Shown here piece by piece: positions 50,688-61,254 of a DNA stretch of 64,000 nucleotides (its first letter is position 1; every line of letters begins with the position of its first letter). The notes below the pieces were generated by a model. It worked only from the letters and a program-made list of their open reading frames with translations. It was not told the DNA's origin and made no database searches. The stretch is from NCBI GenBank assembly GCA_963580455.1, contig OY756969.1, positions 24,834,760-24,898,759 on the forward strand, given 5' to 3'. The position numbers were made by a program, and so were the translations under genes. The DNA is from Euonymus europaeus. Taxonomy: Eukaryota > Streptophyta > Magnoliopsida > Celastrales > Celastraceae.

Positions 50688-52244
50688 GAGTTCTGAAATC
50701 AAAATCCGAAACTCCAGGATTGTAGAGCTCGAAAAGTAGTGTGAAATCAAGCTAAAAATCACCGAATTCAGAACTCGGAGTCAACGGATATTCATAAAAC
50801 CGTTTACGTAAAGAAACCACATTTCGCGGCTAACTAGGTGAAACGAGACCTACTAGCCACGAGTTCTGAAATGAAAAACCGAAACGCCAGGATTGTAGAG
50901 CTCGAAAAGTAGTGTGAAATCAAGCTAAAAATCACCGAATTCAGAACTCGGAGTCAACGGATATTCATAAAACCGTTTACGTAAAGAAACCACATTTCGC
51001 GCCTAACTAGGTTAAACGAGGCCTACTAGCCACGAGTTCTGAAATGAAAAACCGAAACGCCAGGATTGTAGAGCTCGAAAAGTAGTGTGAAATCAAGCTA
51101 AAAATCACCGAATTCAGAACTCGGAGTCAAGGGATATTCGTAAAACCGTTTACGTAAAGAAACCACAATTCGCGGCTAACTAGGTGAAACGAGACCTACT
51201 AGCCACGAGTTCTGAAATAAAAAACCGAAATGCCAGGATTGTAGAGCTCGAAAAGTAGTGTGAAATCAAGCTAAAAATCACCGAATTCAGAACTCGGAGT
51301 CAACGGATATTCATAAAACCGTTTACGTAAAGAAACCACATTTCGCGCCTAACTAGGTGAAACGAGACCTACTAGCCACAAGTTCTGAAATCAAAAACCG
51401 AAACGCCAGGATTGTAGAGCTCGAAAAGTAGTGTGAAATCAAGCTAAAAATCACCGAATTCAGAACTCGGAGTCAACGGATATTCATAAAACCGTTTACG
51501 TAAAGAAACCACATTTCGCGCCTAACTAGGTGAAACGAGACCTACTAGCCACGAGTTCTGAAATCAAAATCCGAAACTCCAGGATTGTAGAGCTCGAAAA
51601 GTAGTGTGAAATCAAGCTAAAAATCACCGAATTCAGAACTCGGAGTCAACGGATATTCATAAAACCGTTTACGTAAAGAAACCACATTTCGCGGCTAACT
51701 AGGTGAAACGAGACCTACTAGCCACGAGTTCTGAAATGAAAAACCGAAACGCCAGGATTGTAGAGCTCGAAAAGTAGTGTGAAATCAAGCTAAAAATCAC
51801 CGAATTCAGAACTCGGAGTCAACGGATATTCATAAAACCGTTTACGTAAAGAAACCACATTTCGCGGCTAACTAGGTGAAACGAGACCTACAGGCCACGA
51901 GTTCTGAAATCACAAACCGAAACGCCAGGATTGTAGAGCTCGAAAAGTAGTGTGAAATCAAGCTAAAAATCACCGAATTCAGAACTCGGAGTCAAGGGAT
52001 ATTCGTAAAACCGTTTACGTAAAGAAACCACAATTCGCGGCTAACTAGGTGAAACGAGACCTACTAGCCACGAGTTCTGAAATAAAAAACCGAAATGCCA
52101 GGATTGTAGAGCTCAAAAAGTAGTGTGAAATCAAGCTAAAAATCACCGAATTCAGAACTCGGAGTCAACGGATATTCATAAAACCGTTTACGTAAAGAAA
52201 CCACATTTCGCGCCTAACTAGGTGAAACGAGACCTACTAGCCAC
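50688..52244 (+). repeat. Mixed domain IV monomers
   Basis: Nine monomers, several with GAAATGAAAAACC and AACGCC, including three with the combination CATTTCGCGGC (50688, 51553, 51726), which is rare elsewhere. That combination joins the left half common before GCGCC with the right half common in GCGGC monomers, so these may be crossover products. No block-level repeat was found by eye. Confidence 0.68.
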
Positions 52245-53982
52245 AAGTTCTGAAATCAAAAACCGAAACGCCAGGATTGTAGAGATCGAAAAGTAGTATG
52301 AAATCAAGCTAAAAATCACCGAATTCAGAACTCGGAGTCAATGGATATTCATATAACCGTTTACGTAAAGAAACCACATTTCTCGCCTAACTAGGTAAAA
52401 CGAGACCTACTAGCCACGAGTTCTGAAATCAAAATCCGAAACTCCAGGATTGTAGAGCTCGAAAAGTAGTGTGAAATCAAGCTAAAAATCACCGAATTCA
52501 GAACTCGCAGTCAACGGATATTCATAAAACCGTTTACGTAAAGAAACCACATTTCGCGCCTAACTAGGTGAAACGAGACCTACTAGCCACGATTTCTGAA
52601 ATCAAAAACCAAAATGCCAGGATTGTAGAGCTCAAAAAGTAGTGTGAAATCAAGCTAAAAATCACCGAATTCAGAACTCGGAGTCAAGGGATATTCGTAA
52701 AACCGTTTACATAAAGAAACCACAATTCGCGGCTAACTAGGTGAAACGAGACCTACTAGCCACGAGTTCTGAAATAAAAAACCGAAATGCCAGGATTGTA
52801 GAGCTCGAAAAGTAGTGTGAAATCAAGCTAAAAATCACCGAATTCAGAACTCGGAGTCAACGGATATTCGTAAAACCGTTTACGTAAAGAAACCACAATT
52901 CGCGGCTAACTAGGTGAAACGAGACCTACTAGCCACGAGTTCTGAAATAAAAACCCGAAATGCCAGGATTGTAGAGCTCGAAAAGTAGTGTGAAATCAAG
53001 CTAAAAATCACCGAATTCAGAACTCGGAGTCAACGGATATTCGTAAAACCGTTTACGTAAAGAAACCACATTTCGCGCCTAACTAGGTGAAACGAGACCT
53101 ACTAGCCACGAGTTCTGAAATCAAAATCCGAAACACCAGGATTGTAGAGCTCAAAAAGTAGTGTGAAATCAAGCTAAAAATCACCGAATTCAGAACTCGG
53201 AGTCAACAGATATTCATAAAACCGTTTACGTAAAGAAACCACATTTCGCGCCTAACTAGGTGAAACGAGACCTACTAGCCACAAGTTCTGAAATCAAAAA
53301 CCGAAACGCCAGGATTGTAGAGATCGAAAAGTAGTATGAAATCAAGCTAAAAATCACCGAATTCAGAACTCGGAGTCAACGTATATTCATATAACCGTTT
53401 ACGTAAAGAAACCACATTTCTCGCCTAACTAGGTGAAACGAGACCTACTAGCCACGAGTTCTGAAATCAAAATCCGAAACTCCAGGATTGTAGAGCTCGA
53501 AAAGTAGTGTGAAATCAAGCTAAAAATCACCGAATTCAGAACTCGCAGTCAACGGATATTCATAAAACCGTTTACGTAAAGAAACCACATTTCGCGCCTA
53601 ACTAGGTGAAACGAGACCTACTAGCCACGATTTCTGAAATCAAAAACCAAAATGCCAGGATTGTAGAGCTCAAAAAGTAGTGTGAAATCAAGCTAAAAAT
53701 CACCGAATTCATAACTCGGAGTCAACGGATATTCATAAAACCGTTTACGTAAAGAAACCACATTTCGCGCCTAACTAGGTGAAACGAGACCTACTAGCCA
53801 CGAGTTCTGAAATTAAAATCCGAAACACCGAAATGCCAGGATTGTAGAGCTCGAAAAGTAGTGTGAAATCAAGCTAAAAAGCACCGAATTCAGAACTCGG
53901 AGTCAACGGATATTCATAAAACCGTTTACGTAAAGAAACCACATTTCGCGCCTAACTAGGTAAAACGAGATCTACTAGCCAC
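52245..53982 (+). repeat. Ten-monomer block with 8-bp insertion, copy 1 (1,738 bp)
   Basis: Contains CATATAACC, CTCGCAGTC, CCAAAATGCC, a GAAATAAAAACCC monomer, and a final monomer with GAAATTAAAATCC and an 8-bp insertion after AACACC at about 53830. An internal three-monomer group recurs at +1,038 bp (52245-52763 and 53283-53801). The whole block returns at 55886 with offset 3,641 bp (21 x 173 + 8). Confidence 0.84.
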
Positions 53983-55885
53983 GAGTTCTGAAATCAAAAT
54001 CTGAAACTCCAGGATTGTAGAGCTCGAAAAGTAGTGTGAAATCAAGCTAAAAATCACCGAATTCAGAACTCGCAGTCAACGGATATTCATAAAACCGTTT
54101 ACGTAAAGAAACCACATTTCGCGCCTAACTAGGTGAAACGAGACCTACTAGCCACGATTTCTGAAATCAAAATCCGAAACTCCAGGATTGTAGAGCTCAA
54201 AAAGTAGTGTGAAATCAAGCTAAAAATCACCGAATTCAGAACTCGGAGTCAACGGATATTCATAAAACAGTTTACGTAAAGAAACCACAATTCACGGCTA
54301 ACTAGGTGAAACGAGACCTACTAGCCACGAGTTCTGAAATCAAAATCCGAAACTCCAGGATTGTAGAGCTCGAAAAGTAGTGTGAAATCAAGCTAAAAAT
54401 CACCGAATTCAGAACTCGGAGTCAACGGATATTCATAAAACAGTTTACGTAAAGAAACCACAATTCACGGCTAACTAGGTGAAACGAGACCTACTAGCCA
54501 CGAGTTCTGAAATCAAAATCCGAAACTCCAGGATTGTAGAGCTCGAAAAGTAGTGTGAAATCAAGCTAAAAATCACCGAATTCAGAACTCGGAGTCAACG
54601 GATATTCATAAAACGGTTTACGTAAAGAAACCACATTTCGCGCCTAACAAGGTGAAACGAGACCTACTAGCCACAAGTTCTGAAATGAAAAACCGAACCG
54701 CCAGGATTGTAGAGCTCGAAAAGTAGTGTGAAATCAAGCTAAAAATCACCGAATTCAGAACTCGGAGTCAACGGATATACATAAAACAGTTTACGTAAAG
54801 AAACCACAATTCACGGCTAACTAGGTGAAACGAGACCTACTAGCCACGAGTTCTGAAATGAAAAACCGAAATGCCAGGATTGTAGAGCTCGAAAAGTAGT
54901 GTGAAATCAAGCTAAAAATCACCGAATTCAGAACTCGGAGTCAACGGATATTCATAAAACCGTTTACGTAAAGAAACCACATTTCGCGCCTAACTAGGTG
55001 AAACGAGACCTACTAGCCACGAGTTCTGAAATCAAAATCCGAAACTCCAGGATTGTAGAGCTCGAAAAGTAGTGTGAAATCAAGCTAAAAATCACCGAAT
55101 TCAGAACTCGGAGTCAACGGATATTCATAAAACCGTTTACGTAAAGAAACCACATTTCGCGCCTAACTAGGTGAAACGAGACCTACTAGCCACGACTTCT
55201 GAAATCAAAAACCGAAATGCCAGGATTGTAGAGCTCGAAAAGTAGTGTGAAATCAAGCTAAAAATCACCGAATTCAGAACTCGGAGTCAACGGATATTCA
55301 TAAAACCGTTTACGTATAGAAACCACAATTCGCGGCTAACTAGGTGAAACGAGACCAACAGGCCACGAGTTCTGAAATCACAAACCGAAACGCCAGGATT
55401 GTAGAGCTCGAAAAGTAGTGTGAAATCAAGCTAAAAATCACCGAATTCAGAACTCGGAGTCAAGGGATATTCGTAAAACCGTTTACGTAAAGAAACCACA
55501 ATTCGCGGCTAACTAGGTGAAACGAGACCTACTAGCCACGAGTTCTGAAATAAAAAACCGAAATGCCAGGATTGTAGAGCTCGAAAAGTAGTGTGAAATC
55601 AAGCTAAAAATCACCGAATTCAGAACTCGGAGTCAACGGATATTCGTAAAACCGTTTACCTAAAGAAACCACATTTCGCGCCTAACTAGGTGAAACGAGA
55701 CCTACTAGCCACGAGTTCTGAAATCAAAATCCGAAACACCAGGATTGTAGAGCTCGAAAAGTAGTGTGAAATCAAGCTAAAAATCACCGAATTCAGAACT
55801 CGGAGTCAACAGATATTCATAAAACCGTTTACGTAAAGAAACCACATTTCGCGCCTAACTAGGTGAAACGAGACCTACTAGCCAC
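53983..55885 (+). repeat. Eleven monomers between the two insertion-bearing blocks
   Basis: Domain IV types. The first (53983) has AATCTGAAACTCC and CTCGCAGTC. Next come AATTCACGGC monomers, AACAAGG, a private GGATATACATAAAAC (near 54777), then the GTATAGAAACC/ACAGGCC and GAAATCACAAACC pair (55193-55538). A single-copy TTTACCTAAAG change lies near 55660. Confidence 0.7.
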
Positions 55886-57623
55886 AAGTTCTGAAATCAA
55901 AAACCGAAACGCCAGGATTGTAGAGATCGAAAAGTAGTATGAAATCAAGCTAAAAATCACCGAATTCAGAACTCGGAGTCAACGGATATTCATATAACCG
56001 TTTACGTAAAGAAACCACATTTCTCGCCTAACTAGGTAAAATGAGACCTACTAGCCACGAGTTCTGAAATCAAAATCCGAAACTCCAGGATTGTAGAGCT
56101 CGAAAAGTAGTGTGAAATCAAGCTAAAAATCACCGAATTCAGAACTCGCAGTCAACGGATATTCATAAAACCGTTTACGTAAAGAAACCACATTTCGCGC
56201 CTAACTAGGTGAAACGAGACCTACTAGCCACGATTTCTGAAATCAAAAACCAAAATGCCAGGATTGTAGAGCTCAAAAAGTAGTGTGAAATCAAGCTAAA
56301 AATCACCGAATTCAGAACTCGGAGTCAAGGGATATTCGTAAAACCGTTTACATAAAGAAACCACAATTCGCGGCTAACTAGGTGAAACGAGACCTACTAG
56401 CCACGAGTTCTGAAATAAAAAACCGAAATGCCAGGATTGTAGAGCTCGAAAAGTAGTGTGAAATCAAGCTAAAAATCACCGAATTCAGAACTCGGAGTCA
56501 ACGGATATTCGTAAAACCGTTTACGTAAAGAAACCACAATTCGCGGCTAACTAGGTGAAACGAGACCTACTAGCCACGAGTTCTGAAATAAAAACCCGAA
56601 ATGCCAGGATTGTAGAGCTCGAAAAGTAGTGTGAAATCAAGCTAAAAATCACCGAATTCAGAACTCGGAGTCAACGGATATTCGTAAAACCGTTTACGTA
56701 AAGAAACCACATTTCGCGCCTAACTAGGTGAAACGAGACCTACTAGCCACGAGTTCTGAAATCAAAATCCGAAACACCAGGATTGTAGAGCTCGAAAAGT
56801 AGTGTGAAATCAAGCTAAAAATCACCGAATTCAGAACTCGGAGTCAACAGATATTCATAAAACCGTTTACGTAAAGAAACCACATTTCGCGCCTAACTAG
56901 GTGAAACGAGACCTACTAGCCACAACTTCTGAAATCAAAAACCGAAACGCCAGGATTGTAGAGATCGAAAAGTAGTATGAAATCAAGCTAAAAATCACCG
57001 AATTCAGAACTCGGAGTCAACGTATATTCATATAACCGTTTACGTAAAGAAACCACATTTCTCGCCTAACTAGGTGAAACGAGACCTACTAGCCACGAGT
57101 TCTGAAATCAAAATCCGAAACTCCAGGATTGTAGAGCTCGAAAAGTAGTGTGAAATCAAGCTAAAAATCACCGAATTCAGAACTCGCAGTCAACGGATAT
57201 TCATAAAACCGTTTACGTAAAGAAACCACATTTCGCGCCTAACTAGGTGAAACGAGACCTACTAGCCACGATTTCTGAAATCAAAAACCAAAATGCCAGG
57301 ATTGTAGAGCTCAAAAAGTAGTGTGAAATCAAGCTAAAAATCACCGAATTCATAACTCGGAGTCAACGGATATTCATAAAACCGTTTACGTAAAGAAACC
57401 ACATTTCGCGCCTAACTAGGTGAAACGAGACCTACTAGCCACGAGTTCTGAAATTAAAATCCGAAACACCGAAATGCCAGGATTGTAGAGCTCGAAAAGT
57501 AGTGTGAAATCAAGCTAAAAAGCACCGAATTCAGAACTCGGAGTCAACGGATATTCATAAAACCGTTTACGTAAAGAAACCACATTTCGCGCCTAACTAG
57601 GTAAAACGAGATCTACTAGCCAC
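55886..57623 (+). repeat. Ten-monomer block with 8-bp insertion, copy 2 (1,738 bp)
   Basis: Matches 52245-53982 at +3,641 bp, including CATATAACC, the GAAATAAAAACCC monomer and the same 8-bp insertion at about 57471. The following TAAAACGAGATC marker is also shared (53961 and 57602), so the duplicated segment reaches the start of the next monomer. Confidence 0.85.
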
Positions 57624-58488
57624 GAGTTCTGAAATCAAAATCCGAAACTCCAGGATTGTAGAGCTCGAAAAGTAGTGTGAAATCAAGCTAAAAATCACCG
57701 AATTCAGAACTCGGAGTCAACGGATATTCATAAAACCGTTTACGTAAAGAAACCACATTTCGCGCCTAACTAGGTGAAACGAGACCTACTAGCCACGATT
57801 TCTGAAGTCAAAAACCAAAATTCCAGCATTGTAGAGCTCAAAAAGTAGTGTGAAATCAAACTAAAAATCACCGAATTCATAACTCGGAGTCAACGGATAT
57901 TCATAAAACCGTTTACGTAAAGAAACCATATTTCGCGCCTAACTAGGTGAAACGAGACCTACTAGCCACGAGTTCTGAAATCAAAATCCGAAACTCCAGG
58001 ATTGTAGAGCTCGAAATGTAGTGTGAAATCAAGCTAAAAATCACCGAATTCAGAAGCCGGAGTCAACGGATATTCATAAAACCGTTTACGTAAAGAAACC
58101 ACATTTCGCGCCTAACTAGGTGAAACGAGACCTACTACCCACGATTTCTGAAATCAAAAACCAAAACCCCAGGATTGTAGAGCTCGAAAATTAGTGTGAA
58201 ATCAAGCTAAAAATCACCGAATTCAGAACTCGGAGTCAACGGATATTCATAAAACCGTTTACGTAAAGAAACCACATTTCGCGCGTAACTTGGTGAAACG
58301 AGACCTACTAGCCACGAGTTCTGAAATCAAAAACCGAAATGCCAAGATTGTAGAGCTCGAAAAGTAGTGTGAAATCAAGCAAAAAATCACCGAATTCAGA
58401 ACTCGGAGTCCACTGATATTCATAAAACCGTTTTCGTAAAGAAACCACAATTCGCGGCTAACTAGGTGAAACGAGACCTACTAGCCAC
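57624..58488 (+). repeat. Transition monomers between domains IV and V
   Basis: Five monomers with a raised density of private changes: TGAAGTCAAAAACC, CCAGCATTG, CAAACTAAAAATC, CATATTTCGCG, CGAAATGTAG, CAGAAGCCGG, TACTACCCACG and AGTCCACTGATA. This resembles the 26989-28026 transition. The local loss of stop codons here creates a spurious 63-codon minus-strand reading frame at 58259-58450, which is satellite sequence and not a gene. Confidence 0.75.
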
Positions 58489-61254
58489 GAGTTCTGAAAT
58501 CAAAAACCGAAACGCCAGGATTGTGGAGCTCAAAAAGTGTTGTGAAATCAAGCTAAAAATCACAGTATTCAGAACTCGGAGTCAACGGATATTCATAAAA
58601 CCGTTTACGTAAAGAAACCACAATTCGCGGCTAACTAGGTGAAACGAGACCTACTAGCCACGAGTTCTGAAATCAAAAACCGAAACCCGGGATTGTGGAG
58701 CTCGAAAAGTATTGTGAAATCAAGCTAAAAATCACAGTATTAAGAACTCGGAGTCAACGGATATTCATAAAACCGTTTACGTAAAGAAACCACAATTCAC
58801 GGCTAACTAGGTGAAACGAGACCTACTAGCCACGAGTTCTGAAATCAAAATCCGAAACGCCAGGATTGTAGAGCTCGAAAAGTAGTGTGAAATCAAGCTA
58901 AAAATCACCGAATTCAGAACTCGGAGTCAACGGATATTCATAAAACCGTTTACGTAAAGAAACCACATTTCGCGCCTAACTAGGTGAAACGAGACCTACT
59001 AGCCACGATTTCTGAAATCAAAAACCAAAAAGCCAGGATTGTAGAGCTCAAAAAGTAGTGTGAAATCAAGCTAAAAATCACCGAATTCAGAACTCGGAGT
59101 CAACGGATATTCATAAAACCGTTTACGTAAAGAAACCACAATTCGCGGCTAACTAGGTGAAACGAGACCTACTAGCCACGAGTTCTGAAATCAAAAACCG
59201 AAACGCCAGGATTATCGAGCTCGAAAAGTATTGTGAAATCAAGCTAAAAATCACAGTTTTCAGAACTCGGAGTCAACGGATATTCATAAAACCGTTTACG
59301 TAAAGAAACCACAATTCGCGGCTAACTAGGTGAAACGAGACCTACTAGCCACGAGTTCTGAAATCGAAAACCGAAACCCCGGGATTGTGGAGCTCGAAAA
59401 GTATTGTGAAATCAAGCTAAAAATCACAGTTTTCAGAACTCGGAGTCAACGGATATTCATAAAACCGTTTACGTAAAGAAACCACAATTCGCGGCTAACT
59501 AGGTGAAACGAGACCTACTAGCCACGAGTTCTGAAATCGAAAACCGAAACCCCGGGATTGTAGAGCTCGAAAAGTATTGTGAAATCAAGCTAAAAATCAC
59601 AGTATTCAGAACTCGGAGTCAACGGATATTCATAAAACCGTTTACGTAAAGAAACCACAATTCGCGGCTAACTAGGTGAAACGAGACCTACTTGCCACAA
59701 GTTCTGAAATCAAAACCCGAAACTCCCGGATTGTAGAGCTCGAAAAGTAGTGTGAAATCAAGCTAAAAATCACCGAATTCAGAACTCGGAGTCAACGGAT
59801 ATTCATAAAACCGTTTATGTAAAGAAATCACATTTCGCGCCCAACTAGGTGAAACGAGACCTACTAGCCACGAGTTCTGAAATCAAAATCCGAAACTCCA
59901 GGATTGTAGAGCTCGAAAAGTAGTGTGAAATCAAGCTAAAAATCACCGAATTCAGAACTCGGAGTCAACGGATATTCATAAAACCATTTACGTAAAGAAA
60001 CCACATTTCGCTTCTAACTAGGTGAAACGAGACCTACTAGCCACGAGTTCTGAAATCAAAAACCGAAACGCCAGGATTGTAGAGCTCGAAAAGTAGTGTG
60101 AAATCAAGCTAAAAATCACCGAATTCAGAACTCGGAGTCAACGGATATTCATAAAACCGTTTACGTAAAGAAACCACATTTCGCGCCTAACTAGGTGAAA
60201 GGAGACCTACTAGCCACGATTTCTGAAATGAAAAACCAAAATGTCAGGATTGTAGAGCTCGAAAAGTAGTGTGAAATCAAGCTAAAAATCACCGAATTCA
60301 GAACTCAGAGTCAACGGATATTCATAAAACCGTTTACGTAAAGAAACCACATTTCGCGTCTAACTTGGTGAAACGAGACCTACTAGCCACGAGTTCTGAA
60401 ATCAAAAACCAAAATGCCAAGATTGTAGAGCTCGAAAAGTATTGTGAAATCAAGCTAAAAATCACAGTATTCAGAACTCGGAGTCAACGGATATTCATAA
60501 AACCGTTTACGTAAAGAAACCACAATTCGCGGCTAACTAGGTGAAACGAGACCTACTGGCCACGAGTTCTGAAATCAAAAACCGAAACCCGGGATTGTGG
60601 AGCTCGAAAAGTATTGTGAAATCAAGCTAAAAATCACAGTATTCAGAACTCGGAGTTAACGGATATTCATAAAACCGTTTACGTAAAGAAACCACAATTC
60701 GCGGCTAACTCGGTGAAACGAGACCTACTTGTCACGAGTTCTGAAATCAAAACTCGAAACTCCCGGATTGTAGAGATCGAAAAGTAGTGTGAAATCAAGC
60801 TAAAAATCACCGAATTCAGAACTCGGAGTCAACGGATATTCATAAAACCGTTTATGTAAAGAAATCACATTTCGCGCCTAACTTGGTGAAACGAGACCTA
60901 CTAGCCACGAGTTCTGAAATCAAAAAACAAAATGCCAAGATTGTAGAGCTCGAAAAGTAGTGTGAAATCAAGCAAAAAATCACCGAATTCAGAACTTGGA
61001 GTCAACTGATATTCATAAAACCGTTTTCGTAAAGAAACCACAATTCACGGCTAACTAGGTGAAACGAGACCTACTAGCCACAAGTTCTGAAATCAAAAAC
61101 CGAAATGCCAGGATTGTGGAGCTCGAAAAGTATGGTGAAATCAAGCTAAAAATCACAGTATTCAGAACTCGGAGTCAACGGATATTCATAAAACCGTTTA
61201 CGTAAAGAAACCACAATTCGCGGCTAACTAGGTGAAACGAGACCTACTAGCCAC
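58489..61254 (+). repeat. Domain V monomers, first block
   Basis: Sixteen monomers. From 58662 the order is: CCCGGG with GTGGAGCTC and CACAGTATTAAG; AATCC with AACGCC; GATTTCTG; GGATTATCGAG (59211) with CACAGTTTTC; two AACCCCGGGATTG monomers; CTCCCGG with TTTATGTAAAG; CATTTACG with CGCTTCTAAC (60009); and others. Single-base deletions in the CCCGGG run at about 58687 and 60589 shorten two monomers to 172 bp. CACAGTATTC replaces CACCGAATTC in about half the monomers here, removing their EcoRI site. Confidence 0.8.

Noticed and set aside
58259..58450. 63-codon open reading frame on the minus strand
   Set aside because: It lies wholly within satellite monomers, spans more than one unit, and exists only because local variants removed stop codons. 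It has no coding signature and its counterparts in neighbouring monomers are broken.
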